NCBI GenBank assembly: GCA_020632995.1
Contig: JACKEN010000001.1
Location: forward strand, 372,001-436,000
Direction of reading: 5' to 3'
DNA from: Deltaproteobacteria bacterium
Lineage (GTDB): Bacteria; Myxococcota; Kuafuiibacteriia; Kuafuiibacteriales; Kuafuiibacteriaceae
DNA length: 64,000 nucleotides
Part shown: in pieces, positions 1 to 10,604 of the stretch
Layout of the letters: each line of letters opens with the position of its first letter
Numbering within the stretch: position 1 is the first letter of the stretch
The notes under the pieces: model-generated
Database searches by the model: none
What the model saw: only the letters and a program-made list of their open reading frames with translations
Told to the model about the DNA's origin: nothing
Translations under genes and position numbers: made by a program

Positions 1-531
1 GGCTCGGGGATCGTGTTCGAGACGCGCGTGACCGGGGGTGCGATTCCCAAGGAATTCATCCCCGCAGTCGAGAAAGGTGTGGTAGAGGCAGCCACCAACG
101 GCATCCTCGCCGGGTTTCCGGTCGTGGACGTGCACGTTGCGCTGCTCGATGGCAGCTACCACGAGGTCGACTCTTCGGAGCTGGCCTTCAAGGTCGCCGG
201 GTCCATGGCTTTCAAGGACGGCGTCCGAAAGTGTGAGCCCGCCTTGCTCGAGCCGATCATGCTCACCGAGATCACGACCCCGGAGGAATACTGCGGGGAT
301 GTGATCGGTGATCTGACCGCCCGCCGCGGCAAAGTGGCAGGCATGGATCCTCGCGGGGGGATCCAAGTAGTGAGGGCGGAAGTGCCCCTGGCGACGATGT
401 TCGGTTACGCGACCGACCTTCGCTCGAAGACCCAGGGCCGCGCGACGTTCTCGATGAAGTTTGGGTTTTACGAACCGGTGCCGTCTCACATCTCAGAGGA
501 TGTGCTGGCGAAAGCACACGGAAGACTCTGA
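1..531 (+). CDS. fusA: Elongation factor G, C-terminal part (5' end outside window)
   Basis: EF-G is the GTPase that drives ribosomal translocation. Only the last 176 residues are present; the frame is open to the window edge. They cover the end of domain IV and all of domain V. Recognisable EF-G features are the PKEFIPAVEKG segment, the GDLTARRG turn and the AEVPLATMFGYATDLRS stretch followed by QGRATFSMKF. The gene ends 59 bp before tuf, the usual str-operon order. A short palindrome (532-545) sits just after the stop. The GTP-binding domain cannot be examined here. Confidence 0.96.
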   Translation, partial: GSGIVFETRVTGGAIPKEFIPAVEKGVVEAATNGILAGFPVVDVHVALLDGSYHEVDSSELAFKVAGSMAFKDGVRKCEPALLEPIMLTEITTPEEYCGDVIGDLTARRGKVAGMDPRGGIQVVRAEVPLATMFGYATDLRSKTQGRATFSMKFGFYEPVPSHISEDVLAKAHGRL

Positions 532-590
532 GTCCTCACGAGGACGACCGGAAACCAGTCGCGGGGAAACCGTGAACGGAGTGGGAAGAG

Positions 591-1793
<1,203 letters not shown>

Positions 1794-1811
1794 GAGAACA
1801 AGGTCCTGGGT

Positions 1812-1835
1812 GGGCGCTGACCTCGGTCGGCGCCC
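1812..1835 (+). promoter_or_regulatory. Hairpin 1 in the tuf-rpsJ leader
   Basis: GGGCGCTGACC pairs with GGTCGGCGCCC almost perfectly, giving a strong stem. No T-tract follows, so a simple intrinsic terminator is unlikely. Its place in the 103-bp tuf-rpsJ gap suggests an S10-operon leader structure or attenuator; this is inference. Confidence 0.45.
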
Positions 1836-1846
1836 CCCATGACGGG

Positions 1847-1878
1847 CCCCCGAGCCGGCTAACAGGTCGCCTCGGGGG
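1847..1878 (+). promoter_or_regulatory. Hairpin 2 in the tuf-rpsJ leader
   Basis: CCCCCGAG (1847-1854) pairs perfectly with CTCGGGGG (1871-1878) around a 16-nt loop. It lies 18 bp before the rpsJ start and could mask or expose the ribosome binding site. It forms a tandem pair with the hairpin at 1812-1835. Confidence 0.45.
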
Positions 1879-1896
1879 AGCCTTCAGGAGCAAGGG

Positions 1897-2211
1897 ATGG
1901 CGAGCAAGTCGACCAAGATCCGAATTCGACTCAAGGCGTACGATCACCGCCTTCTGGACCAGGCCGTGGCGGAGATCGTGGAGTCGGCGCGCCGTACGGG
2001 TGCGTCGGTGGCCGGTCCCATTCCGCTGCCGACCCGGATCAACCGCTACACCGTTCTTCGTGGCCCCCACGTGGACAAGAAGAGCCGTGAGCAGTTCGAG
2101 ATCCGGACCCACAAGCGCCTGGTCGACATTCACGACCCGACCCCGCAGACCCTGGACGCGCTGATGAAGCTCGACCTGTCCGCGGGCGTGGACGTGGAGA
2201 TCAAGAGCTAG
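1897..2211 (+). CDS. rpsJ: 30S ribosomal protein S10
   Basis: S10 belongs to the small-subunit head and also acts with NusB in antitermination. It has 104 residues, the normal size, with the family pattern KIRIRLKAYDHRLLDQA near the N-terminus, GPIPLPTRINRYTVLRGPHVDKKSREQFE split over the middle, and TPQTLDALMKLDL near the end. It opens the S10 cluster. The next gene is rplD after only 50 bp, so rplC (L3), normally between them, is absent. Confidence 0.97.
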   Translation: MASKSTKIRIRLKAYDHRLLDQAVAEIVESARRTGASVAGPIPLPTRINRYTVLRGPHVDKKSREQFEIRTHKRLVDIHDPTPQTLDALMKLDLSAGVDVEIKS

Positions 2212-2261
2212 GCAAGACGCGGCGGTGGCCCCTCGAGGGCGGCCCCGGAACTGGTGCGAAG

Positions 2262-2930
2262 ATGAAGTTCGACGTCGTAGATACGCAGAACACCAAGGTC
2301 GGCGAGATCGACCTGGACGACTCGGTGTTCGCGGCTGAAGTGAGGCACCACCTCTTCTGGGAAGTGGTGAAGATGCAGCTCGCGAACCGCCGCCGCGGTA
2401 CGCACAGCACGAAGACCGTTCGTGAGGTCGCGGGCACGGGCAAGAAGCCCTACAAGCAGAAGGGCACCGGTCGCGCCCGTCATGGTGCCAGCCGCGCCAT
2501 GAACATGCGTGGCGGCGGTGTGGTCCACGGGCCTCGGCCGCGGGACTACAGCTACAAGATGCCGAAGAAGGCGCTGAAGGCCGCGTTGCGGTCCGCGCTG
2601 TCCCTTCGCGTCCAGCAGTCCGCCCTGCACGTGGTGCGTGGCTGGGCCCCGGCCAAGCCGAAGACCAAGGACGCCCTCGCGATCCTTGGCCGCTTCGACG
2701 CGGCCAAGGCGCTGGTGGTGGACAAGGGCGTCAACGAGGCGTTGGCCCTCTCGGTGCGGAACCTGGCCAAGGCCAAGTACCTCCCCGCGGAGGCCCTGAA
2801 CGTCTACGACATCCTGAAGTACGACCACCTCCTCATCAGCGAGGAGGCGGTGCAGCAACTCGTGGACCGGCTCCAGACCGAGCCCTCCCGCAAGGAGCTG
2901 GAGTTGAAGGAGGCGGCGAGCAATGCGTAG
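2262..2930 (+). CDS. rplD: 50S ribosomal protein L4
   Basis: L4 binds 23S rRNA near the exit tunnel and in E. coli also represses the S10 operon. The 222-residue protein shows the tunnel-loop signature KKPYKQKGTGRARHG followed by GGGVVHGPRPRDY, and the globular LKAALRSALS helix. It overlaps rplW by 8 bp, implying coupled translation. It directly follows rpsJ, with L3 missing between them. Confidence 0.97.
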   Translation: MKFDVVDTQNTKVGEIDLDDSVFAAEVRHHLFWEVVKMQLANRRRGTHSTKTVREVAGTGKKPYKQKGTGRARHGASRAMNMRGGGVVHGPRPRDYSYKMPKKALKAALRSALSLRVQQSALHVVRGWAPAKPKTKDALAILGRFDAAKALVVDKGVNEALALSVRNLAKAKYLPAEALNVYDILKYDHLLISEEAVQQLVDRLQTEPSRKELELKEAASNA

Positions 2931-3216
2931 CCCGTACGACATCCTGCGGAAGCCGCGGATCACGGAGAAGGGCTCGCTCATGGCCGAGGCGGTCCCGACG
3001 GTGGTCTTCGAGGTCCCGCTGGACGCCAACAAGAGCGAGATCGAGAACGCGGTCCGGTCCGTCTTCAACGTCGACGTTGAGCAGGTCCGGACGATGATTG
3101 TGCGCGGGAAGGTGAAGCGGCGCGGCCGCCACATCGGCAAGCGCTCCAACTGGAAGAAGGCGATCGTGACCCTGGCAGAGGGCAGCGAGATCGACTTCTT
3201 TGGCTCGGCGGTCTAG
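2923..3216 (+). CDS. rplW: 50S ribosomal protein L23
   Basis: L23 sits at the tunnel exit and docks trigger factor and SRP. The 97-residue product has the typical start (YDILRKPRITEKG), the core FEVPLDANKSEIENAV and the basic extended loop GKVKRRGRHIGKRSNWKKAIVTL. The ATG lies inside the end of rplD (8-bp overlap). Length and motifs are standard. Confidence 0.96.
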   Translation: MRSPYDILRKPRITEKGSLMAEAVPTVVFEVPLDANKSEIENAVRSVFNVDVEQVRTMIVRGKVKRRGRHIGKRSNWKKAIVTLAEGSEIDFFGSAV

Positions 3217-3228
3217 CGGAGGGTTTCG

Positions 3229-4077
<849 letters not shown>

Positions 4078-4088
4078 GAGCAGTTGAG

Positions 4089-4370
4089 ATGGCGCGTTCG
4101 CTGAAGAAGGGGCCTTTCGTCGATCCCAGGCTGGAGACGAAGATCGCCAAGATGAACGAGGGCCAGCGGAAGCAGGTCATCAAGACCTGGGCCCGGCGCT
4201 CGATGATCACGCCGGACTTCATTGGCCACACGTTCGCGGTGCACAACGGGAAGAAGTTCATCCCGGTGTTCGTGACGGAGCAGATGGTGGGTCACAAGCT
4301 GGGCGAGTTCTCGCCCACCCGGACCTTCCATGGGCACGCGGCCGACAAGAAGAAGGCCAAGAAGAAGTAG
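4089..4370 (+). CDS. rpsS: 30S ribosomal protein S19
   Basis: S19 forms a head complex with S13 near the A-site finger. At 93 residues it is normal length and has the hallmark start ARSLKKGPFVD, the IKTWARRSMITPDFIGHTFAVHNG core and the GHKLGEFSPTRTF motif before a lysine-rich tail. It is placed between rplB and rplV as usual. Confidence 0.97.
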   Translation: MARSLKKGPFVDPRLETKIAKMNEGQRKQVIKTWARRSMITPDFIGHTFAVHNGKKFIPVFVTEQMVGHKLGEFSPTRTFHGHAADKKKAKKK

Positions 4371-4385
4371 TGCGGGGTGAATGAG

Positions 4386-4721
4386 ATGATCTCTACAGCA
4401 AAGCTCCGGCACCTCAGGATCAGCCCGCGGAAGGTCCGCCTCGTTGCAGACCTGATCCGCGGCAAGAACGTGGAGGATGCGCTGAACATCCTCCAGTTCA
4501 CGAACAAGCGCTCGTCCATCCCGATCGCCCGGCTCTTGAAGTCGGCGGTGGCGAACGCCGACCAGAAGGGCGGCGTGGACGTGGACCGGCTGTTCGTGAA
4601 GACCATCACCGTGGACGGCGGCCCGACCATCAAGCGGTTCCGCCCTCGCGCCATGGGGCGCGCCACGCCGATCCTGAAGCGGACGAGCCACGTGTTCGTC
4701 GGCCTGGATCAGCAGGGCTGA
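4386..4721 (+). CDS. rplV: 50S ribosomal protein L22
   Basis: L22 lines the exit tunnel with a long beta-hairpin. The chosen ATG gives 111 residues; GGGGTG at 4374-4379 is spaced 6 nt from it, which favours it over the in-frame GTG at 4377. Family features are KLRHLRISPRKVRLVADLIRG (as RHLRISPRKVRLVADLIRG), the central helix, and the hairpin ending FRPRAMGRATPILKRTSH. Confidence 0.95.
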   Translation: MISTAKLRHLRISPRKVRLVADLIRGKNVEDALNILQFTNKRSSIPIARLLKSAVANADQKGGVDVDRLFVKTITVDGGPTIKRFRPRAMGRATPILKRTSHVFVGLDQQG

Positions 4722-4734
4722 GGAGAGAATCCCA

Positions 4735-5424
<690 letters not shown>

Positions 5425-5440
5425 GGTTTAGGAGAGACCG

Positions 5441-5857
5441 ATGCTTCAACCTTCACGACAGAAGTACCGCAAGCAGCAGAAGGGCCGCATGCGGGGGAAG
5501 GCCTACCGGGGTGGCTCGGTGTCCTTCGGCTCTGTGGCGCTCCAGGCGGTCGAGCCGGGGCGGATCACCTCTCGGCAGATCGAGGCCGCTCGTATCGCCA
5601 TGACCCGCCACATCAAGCGTGGCGGGCGGGTCTGGATCCGCTTCTTCCCGGACAAGCCGGTCTCGAAGAAGCCGCTCGAGACTCGAATGGGTAAAGGTAA
5701 GGGCGCGCCCGACCACTACGTTGCTGTAGTCAAAGCTGGGCGAGTGCTGTACGAGATCGACGGCGTCCCCGAAGATGTGGCGCGCGAGGCCTGCCGGCTC
5801 GCCGGGCACAAGCTGCCCCTGAAGACCCGCATCGTGACGCGTGAGGAGCAACTGTGA
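5441..5857 (+). CDS. rplP: 50S ribosomal protein L16
   Basis: L16 helps form the A-tRNA corridor of the large subunit. It has 138 residues, with PSRQKYRKQQKGRMRGKAY near the start, RQIEAARIAMTRHIKRGG and WIRFFPDKPVSKKPLETRMG in the middle, and GKGAPDHYVAVVKAGRVLYE. It contains the Arg that is hydroxylated by YcfD in some bacteria; whether that occurs here is unknown. Its stop overlaps the rpmC start. Confidence 0.97.
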   Translation: MLQPSRQKYRKQQKGRMRGKAYRGGSVSFGSVALQAVEPGRITSRQIEAARIAMTRHIKRGGRVWIRFFPDKPVSKKPLETRMGKGKGAPDHYVAVVKAGRVLYEIDGVPEDVAREACRLAGHKLPLKTRIVTREEQL

Positions 5858-6069
5858 TGGCGAGCGACATCGCAAAGCCGCAGGATCTGCGGGGTCGGAC
5901 CGACGAGGAGCTCGAGGTGTTCGTCCGGGAGAAGTCTGAGGAGCTCTTCAAGCTCCGCTTCCAGCACTTCACCGGGCAGCTGGAGAACGTCTCGAAGATG
6001 AAGCACGTGCGCCGCGAGATCGCTCGGGCCAAGACCGTCATCGCCGAGAAGAACAGGAGCAAGGCATGA
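5857..6069 (+). CDS. rpmC: 50S ribosomal protein L29
   Basis: L29 is a two-helix protein at the tunnel exit beside L23. The ATG overlaps the rplP stop (TGATG); a GTG three bases upstream is possible but less likely. The 70-residue product has the LFKLRFQHFTGQLEN core and the HVRREIARAKTVIAEK helix typical of L29. It ends in an ATGA overlap with rpsQ, indicating translational coupling. Confidence 0.95.
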   Translation: MASDIAKPQDLRGRTDEELEVFVREKSEELFKLRFQHFTGQLENVSKMKHVRREIARAKTVIAEKNRSKA

Positions 6070-6368
6070 GCGAGGGAGTCGAGCAGGGCGCTGTGCCCGA
6101 GGCTACCGCTGAGGCCACCGAGGACCGCCACACCAAGGAGCGGCGCGGTGTGGTGGTGTCGGCGAAGATGAACAAGACGGTCATCGTGGCCGTGGAGCGG
6201 CGCATCCGGCACCGGAAGTACAAGAAGTACATCACGGTGCGGAAGCGGTACGCCGCCCACGACACCATCGGGGTGCAGGAGGGGGACGTGGTCCTCATCC
6301 GCGAGACCCGTCCGATGTCCAAGACGAAGCGCTGGCGTGTGTCCAGGAAGCTCGAGCGCGGCGAGTGA
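6066..6368 (+). CDS. rpsQ: 30S ribosomal protein S17 with N-terminal extension
   Basis: S17 is a primary 16S rRNA binder with an OB fold. The core starts at RRGVVVSAKMNKTVIVAVER and continues with KKYITVRKRYAAHD, GDVVLIRETRPMSKTKRWR. The 100-residue protein has about 23 extra acidic and Ala-rich residues at the N-terminus compared with the usual ~84. The ATG lies in an ATGA overlap with the rpmC stop, which supports this start and hence the extension. Confidence 0.95.
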   Translation: MSEGVEQGAVPEATAEATEDRHTKERRGVVVSAKMNKTVIVAVERRIRHRKYKKYITVRKRYAAHDTIGVQEGDVVLIRETRPMSKTKRWRVSRKLERGE

Positions 6369-6400
6369 GCCAGGGCTCCTGAGGGAACAGGTACGAAATC

Positions 6401-6769
6401 ATGATTCAGATGACGTCCATCCTGGAGGTTGCCGACAACAGCGGCGCCAGGAAGCTGTTCTGCATCAAGGTGCTGGGCGGCTCGCGTCGCCGGTACGCCA
6501 GCATCGGCGACGTGATCGTCTGCTCGGTGCGTGAGGCGCTTCCGAACAGCAAGGTGAAGAAGGGCGACGTGGTGAAGGCCGTCGTGGTGCGCTCGCGCTA
6601 CCCCACCGGCCGGAACGACGGCAGCTACATCAAGTTCGACGAGAACGCCGGCGTCCTGGTGAACAAGGACAACGACCCGGTGGGCACGCGTATCTTCGGG
6701 CCGGTCGCCCGTGAGCTCCGCGCCAAGTCGTTCATGAAGATCGTGTCCTTGGCCCCGGAGGTGCTGTAG
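6401..6769 (+). CDS. rplN: 50S ribosomal protein L14
   Basis: L14 lies on the subunit interface and is a target of RsfS-type silencing. The 122-residue product has the start MIQMTSILEVADNSGARKL, the core GDVIVCSVREALPNSKVKKGDVVK (in part) and the end GTRIFGPVARELR...FMKIVSLAPEVL. Normal length with no oddities. It precedes rplX by 2 bp. Confidence 0.97.
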   Translation: MIQMTSILEVADNSGARKLFCIKVLGGSRRRYASIGDVIVCSVREALPNSKVKKGDVVKAVVVRSRYPTGRNDGSYIKFDENAGVLVNKDNDPVGTRIFGPVARELRAKSFMKIVSLAPEVL

Positions 6770-6771
6770 CC

Positions 6772-7104
6772 ATGGCGGCGAAGATCAAGAAGGGCGACAT
6801 GGTCGAGGTGATCGCGGGGAAGGACAAGGGGGCCAAGGGTAGGGTCCTCGACATCTTCCCCGACGAGGACCGGGTCATCGTCGAAGGCGTGAACATCCAG
6901 AAGCGCCACATCAAGGCGGGCGCCCGCCAGAGCATGCCGCAGGGCGGCATCCTGGACCGGCCCGGCAAGATCCACGTGTCCAACGTGCGCGTCTACTCCG
7001 ACAAGCTCGGGCGGAGCGTGCGGGTGGGCTTCGAGACCCTCGAGGACGGCGCCAAGGTCCGTGTGGCCCGCGGCCGTGAAGGGAAGGGGACCCAGCTCGA
7101 TTGA
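6772..7104 (+). CDS. rplX: 50S ribosomal protein L24
   Basis: L24 is an assembly initiator that binds 23S domain I. The 110-residue protein has the KOW motif KIKKGDMVEVIAGKDKGAKG near the N-terminus, followed by EGVNIQKRHIKAG and GGILDRPGKIHVSNV. It starts two bases after the rplN stop and ends just before rplE. Confidence 0.96.
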   Translation: MAAKIKKGDMVEVIAGKDKGAKGRVLDIFPDEDRVIVEGVNIQKRHIKAGARQSMPQGGILDRPGKIHVSNVRVYSDKLGRSVRVGFETLEDGAKVRVARGREGKGTQLD

Positions 7105-7118
7105 GCCGGGGCGGAACC

Positions 7119-7769
7119 ATGGCTGACAAGAAGAGCAAGAAGGACGGCAAGGACGCCGGCGAGAAGAAGGCCAAGAAGAGCAAGAAGCTCCTCGAGGAGA
7201 AGGCGCGTCCCCCTGCGCGTCTGGCAGACAAGTACAAGTCCGAGGTGGTGGCGCAGCTCCAGAAGGAGCTGAACCTCAAGTCGGTCAGCCAGGTCCCGCG
7301 CCTCGAGAAGATCGTGGTGAACATGGGCCTGGGTGAGGCCATCACCAACAACAAGGTGCTCGAGGGCGCGGTGGAAGAGCTGGGCGCCATCACGGGTCAG
7401 AAGGCCGTGGTGACCAAGGCGAAGAAGTCCATCTCGAACTTCAAGCTCCGCGAGGGGATGCCCATCGGTGCGATGGTGACGCTGCGTCGCGCGCACATGT
7501 GGGAGTTCATGGACCGCCTGATGAACATCGCGCTCCCCCGGGTGCGCGACTTCAAGGGCGTCTCGGACAAGGCCTTCGATGGTCGGGGTAACTACACCCT
7601 CGGCATCAAGGAGCAGATCATCTTCCCGGAGATCGAGTACGACCGCGTTGACAAGGTGCGCGGGATGAACATCTGCTTCGTGACCACCGCGAAGAACGAC
7701 GAAGAGGGCATGGCGCTGCTCAAGGCGCTCGGGATGCCTTTCCGTCGGCGGGGCGAAGCTCAGGTCTGA
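7119..7769 (+). CDS. rplE: 50S ribosomal protein L5 with Lys-rich N-terminal extension
   Basis: L5 carries 5S rRNA in the central protuberance. The ATG at 7119 follows GGGGCGG; an upstream TTG in frame (7101) lacks a site and is rejected. The 216-residue product has about 35 extra Lys/Asp/Glu-rich residues before the core, against a usual ~180. The core is standard: PRLEKIVVNMGLGEA, KKSISNFKLREGMPIG, RDFKGVS, GNYTLGIKEQIIFPEI and the end PFRR. The next gene is rpsH; rpsN (S14), normally between them, is absent. Confidence 0.95.
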   Translation: MADKKSKKDGKDAGEKKAKKSKKLLEEKARPPARLADKYKSEVVAQLQKELNLKSVSQVPRLEKIVVNMGLGEAITNNKVLEGAVEELGAITGQKAVVTKAKKSISNFKLREGMPIGAMVTLRRAHMWEFMDRLMNIALPRVRDFKGVSDKAFDGRGNYTLGIKEQIIFPEIEYDRVDKVRGMNICFVTTAKNDEEGMALLKALGMPFRRRGEAQV

Positions 7770-7837
7770 TCTGGTCTCGGCCAAGGACGGTCGTGTTGGC
7801 GAGCTCGAGCCCCGAGGGCCCGAGCCAGCAAGGAATC

Positions 7838-7866
7838 GGTAGTAGTCGGCGGAGCCGAAACCTACC
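7838..7866 (+). promoter_or_regulatory. Hairpin upstream of rpsH
   Basis: GGTAG (7838-7842) pairs with CTACC (7862-7866) and TCGGC (7846-7850) with GCCGA (7854-7858), giving a two-part stem. It lies in the 118-bp rplE-rpsH gap where rpsN would normally be. In E. coli S8 represses the spc operon through an mRNA hairpin; whether this is a comparable site is inference. Confidence 0.35.
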
Positions 7867-7887
7867 GAAAGTCAGGAAGGTGACCCC

Positions 7888-8289
7888 ATGGCGGGTGTTG
7901 TGAACGACCCCATCGCGGATATGTTGACCCGTATCCGCAACGGCATCAACGCGCGGCACGTGAAGGTGCCCATGCCGAACTCGAAGCTCAAGGTCCGCAT
8001 CGCCGAGGTGCTCAAGGACGAGGGCTTCATCGAGGACTACGAGGTGACCGCGGGCGAGCGGCCGGTGCTGACCGTGCAGCTCAAGTACGACATGAACCGG
8101 GAGCCGGTCGTGACCGGCCTCAAGCGGGTGAGCCGCCCCGGTCTGCGTCAGTACGTGCGCGCAGGCGCCATTCCCACCATCCGCAACGGGCTGGGCATCG
8201 CCATTCTGTCCACCTCGCGCGGGGTGATGACGGACCGCGAGGCCCGCCGCCAGAACGTGGGCGGCGAGCTCGTGTGCACGGTCTGGTGA
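7888..8289 (+). CDS. rpsH: 30S ribosomal protein S8
   Basis: S8 binds the 16S central domain and autoregulates the spc operon in E. coli. The 133-residue protein starts NDPIADMLTRIRNGINA and has the C-terminal rRNA-binding GLGIAILSTSRGVMTDREAR and GGELVCTVW. A good AGGAAGG ribosome binding site precedes the ATG. The 118-bp leader is long for this cluster because rpsN is missing. Confidence 0.97.
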   Translation: MAGVVNDPIADMLTRIRNGINARHVKVPMPNSKLKVRIAEVLKDEGFIEDYEVTAGERPVLTVQLKYDMNREPVVTGLKRVSRPGLRQYVRAGAIPTIRNGLGIAILSTSRGVMTDREARRQNVGGELVCTVW

Positions 8290-8297
8290 GGTGAGCG

Positions 8298-8834
8298 ATG
8301 TCGCGCATTGGTAAGAAGCCTATGGTTCTGCCCAAGGGGGTGACGGTGGCCGTGGACGGTGTCCAGGTCAAGGTCGCCGGTCCGAAGGGCACCTTGGTGC
8401 GCGAGCTCCATCCTTCCGTGAAGGTGAAGGTGGAGGACGGCCAGGTGGTGATCGAGCGCGCGGTCGAGGACCGCATCGCTCGTGGTCAGCACGGCCTCTC
8501 GCGGACCCTGATCTCGAACATGATCCAGGGCGTGGTCGAGCCCTTCAAGAAGTCGCTGGAGATCACCGGCGTCGGCTACCGCGCCGAGCTCAAGGGGGCC
8601 CTGCTGAACCTGCAGGTCGGCCTCTCCCACGACGTCAACCACCCCATCCCGGCCGAGGTGACGTGCCAGGTGGAGAAGATGACGGTTGTGCACCTCACCT
8701 CCCCGAACAAGGAGCTGCTGGGGCGTGTTGCGGCGGAGATCCGGGCGTACCGGCCCTGCGAGCCCTACAAGGGCAAGGGGATCAAGTACGTGGGCGAGAG
8801 GATCCGCCGCAAGGAGGGCAAGACCGGCACCTAA
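8298..8834 (+). CDS. rplF: 50S ribosomal protein L6
   Basis: L6 lies at the base of the L7/L12 stalk by the sarcin-ricin loop. The 178-residue product has SRIGKKPMVLPKGV at the start, the duplicated L6 fold, GVGYRAELKG in the middle and the C-terminal signature RPCEPYKGKGIKYVGERIRRKEGK (split here). It follows rpsH by 8 bp. Confidence 0.97.
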   Translation: MSRIGKKPMVLPKGVTVAVDGVQVKVAGPKGTLVRELHPSVKVKVEDGQVVIERAVEDRIARGQHGLSRTLISNMIQGVVEPFKKSLEITGVGYRAELKGALLNLQVGLSHDVNHPIPAEVTCQVEKMTVVHLTSPNKELLGRVAAEIRAYRPCEPYKGKGIKYVGERIRRKEGKTGT

Positions 8835-8855
8835 TGGCGCCGGCGGAGGTTCATC

Positions 8856-9230
8856 ATGAAGCGGAAGATCAAGAACGAGAGCTTGCGGCGGCGCCTGCGT
8901 CGCGCCCTGTCGGTGCGCAAGCGGGTCTCCGGGACGGCCGAGCGCCCCCGGCTGTCCGTCTACCGGAGCTCGAAGCACATCTACGCCCAGCTGATCGATG
9001 ACGTGGCTGGGGTGACCCTGGCCTCTGCGTCGACCCGCACCAAGGACGGCAAGACTGCCGTCCAGGGGTTGAAGAAGTCCGAGGCGGCGGAGCAGGTGGG
9101 CAAGCAGCTCGCCGAGGCCGCCAAGGGCAAGGGCATCGACAAGGTCGTCTTCGACCGTGGTGGCTGGGCGTTCCACGGTCGTGTGGCTGCGCTCGCGAAG
9201 GGAGCTCGCGAGGGCGGGCTCGAGTTCTAG
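8856..9230 (+). CDS. rplR: 50S ribosomal protein L18
   Basis: L18 binds 5S rRNA together with L5. It has 124 residues with a basic N-terminus (RRLRRALSVRKRVSGTAERP), the RLSVYRSSKHIYAQLIDD strand and the conserved VVFDRGGWAFHGRVAALA C-terminal segment. The position between rplF and rpsE is standard. Confidence 0.96.
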   Translation: MKRKIKNESLRRRLRRALSVRKRVSGTAERPRLSVYRSSKHIYAQLIDDVAGVTLASASTRTKDGKTAVQGLKKSEAAEQVGKQLAEAAKGKGIDKVVFDRGGWAFHGRVAALAKGAREGGLEF

Positions 9231-9241
9231 GGAGTTCAGAA

Positions 9242-9793
9242 ATGCCGCGACGCGAAATCATCAACCCCAAGGAGCTCGAGCTCGTCGACCGCGTCATCCA
9301 CATCAACCGGGTGGCGAAGGTTGTGAAGGGTGGCCGCCGTTTCTCCTTCTCCGCCCTCGTGGTGGTGGGAGACGGTGAGGGTCACGTGGGCGTTGGCCTG
9401 GGCAAGGCCAACGAGGTGCCGGAGGCCATCCGGAAGGGCCGTGACCAGGCTGAGAAGAGCCTGTTCAAGGTGCCGCTGACCGGGCGGACGATCCCGCACG
9501 AGATCATCGGCCGCTTCGGCGCCGGCAAGGTGGTGCTGCGGCCCGCCCGCCCGGGTACCGGCGTCATCGCCGGCGGTCCGGTGCGCGCGGTGCTCGAGTC
9601 CGCGGGCATCCGCGACGTGCTGACGAAGTCCTTCGGGACCTCGAACAAGCACAACGTGGTGAACGCGACCGTCGAGGCCCTGCGCAACCTGACCACCATC
9701 AAGGAGCAGGGCGAGCGTCGTGGGACCTCCCCCGAGAACCTCCAGCCGGTGGAGCTGAAGTTCCAGGTGCCCACGGGCCTGAGCAGCAACTAG
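9242..9793 (+). CDS. rpsE: 30S ribosomal protein S5
   Basis: S5 affects decoding accuracy and lies at the mRNA entry. The 183-residue product has the dsRBD-like domain GGRRFSFSALVVVGDGEGHVG-type motif (RRFSFSALVVVGDGEGHVG), GKANEVPEAIRKG, and the C-terminal domain with GAGKVVLRPARPGTGVIAG and DVLTKSFGTSNKHNVV. Normal length and position. Confidence 0.97.
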   Translation: MPRREIINPKELELVDRVIHINRVAKVVKGGRRFSFSALVVVGDGEGHVGVGLGKANEVPEAIRKGRDQAEKSLFKVPLTGRTIPHEIIGRFGAGKVVLRPARPGTGVIAGGPVRAVLESAGIRDVLTKSFGTSNKHNVVNATVEALRNLTTIKEQGERRGTSPENLQPVELKFQVPTGLSSN

Positions 9794-9803
9794 GGAGCAG
9801 ACG

Positions 9804-10046
9804 ATGGCGAGCCTCATCCAGGTGACCCTCAAGCGCAGCTTGAGCAAGTGCACCGACAAGCAGATCGCGACCCTGCAGGGCCTCGGGCTCCGCAAGCGCT
9901 CGCAGAGCAAGATTCTGATGGATACCCCTGCCATCCGCGGCATGGTCATGAAGGTCCAGCACATGCTGGACGTGAAGGCCTTCGATGGGGATGACAGCCT
10001 GCGGGACAGCGCGCGGCTGCGGAAGCAGCGGGCAGCTCAGGGTTGA
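9804..10046 (+). CDS. rpmD: 50S ribosomal protein L30 with C-terminal extension
   Basis: L30 is a small peripheral large-subunit protein. The first ~60 residues are a normal L30 (VTLKRSLSKCTDKQ, LGLRKRSQSKILMDTPAIRGMV, VQHMLDVK). About 20 charged residues follow, so at 80 it is longer than the usual ~60. It is 10 bp after rpsE and 34 bp before rplO. Confidence 0.93.
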   Translation: MASLIQVTLKRSLSKCTDKQIATLQGLGLRKRSQSKILMDTPAIRGMVMKVQHMLDVKAFDGDDSLRDSARLRKQRAAQG

Positions 10047-10080
10047 CCTGAGCTGATCCGCGAGCAAAGGAACGAGAACC

Positions 10081-10590
10081 ATGGCTGGCGAGCTGAGCAA
10101 CTTGCAGGCCCCCGAGGGCGCCAACCGGCGCTCCAAGCACAAGGGGCGTGGTATCGGATCCGGTAACGGCAAGACCGCCGGCCGGGGTGTGAAGGGCCAG
10201 AAGGCCCGTAAGTCCGGCAACGTGCGCCCGGGCTTCGAGGGTGGCTCGATGCCCCTGCAGCGGCGTCTGCCGAAGCGGGGCTTCAGCAACCACTTCGAGA
10301 AGGACTTCGCCGAGGTGCGGGTCGTCCACCTGAACCGGTTCCCCGAGGGTACCGTGGTGGACGAGGCCATGCTGAAGGAGGCCGGGCTGGCCAAGGGCCG
10401 GATCGAGGGCGTCAAGATCATCGGCAAGGGCGCGCTGACCGTCCGGGTGGACGTGAAGGTCAACCGGATCAGCGAGGGCGCCCGCGGGGTGATCGAGGCC
10501 GCTGGCGGCAAGGTGGAGCTGATCCCGGATCGTCCCAAGTGGACGCGGCCGGACTCGCGCAAGGCGCAGCGCAGCGCCAAGCAGGGCTGA
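10081..10590 (+). CDS. rplO: 50S ribosomal protein L15
   Basis: L15 is a late-assembly protein with a long basic N-terminal arm. The 169-residue product shows RRSKHKGRGIGSGNGKTAGRG, KGQKARKSGNVRPGFEGG and MPLQRRLPKRGF, then the globular domain ending in the GVIEAAGGKVELI motif. Normal size. A strong hairpin separates it from secY. Confidence 0.96.
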   Translation: MAGELSNLQAPEGANRRSKHKGRGIGSGNGKTAGRGVKGQKARKSGNVRPGFEGGSMPLQRRLPKRGFSNHFEKDFAEVRVVHLNRFPEGTVVDEAMLKEAGLAKGRIEGVKIIGKGALTVRVDVKVNRISEGARGVIEAAGGKVELIPDRPKWTRPDSRKAQRSAKQG

Positions 10591-10604
10591 ATCGGGACTA
10601 GACC

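Noticed and set aside
7770..7887. Hidden rpsN (S14) between rplE and rpsH
   Set aside because: The gap is 118 bp, shorter than even the 61-residue zinc form of S14, and no CxxC reading frame is present.
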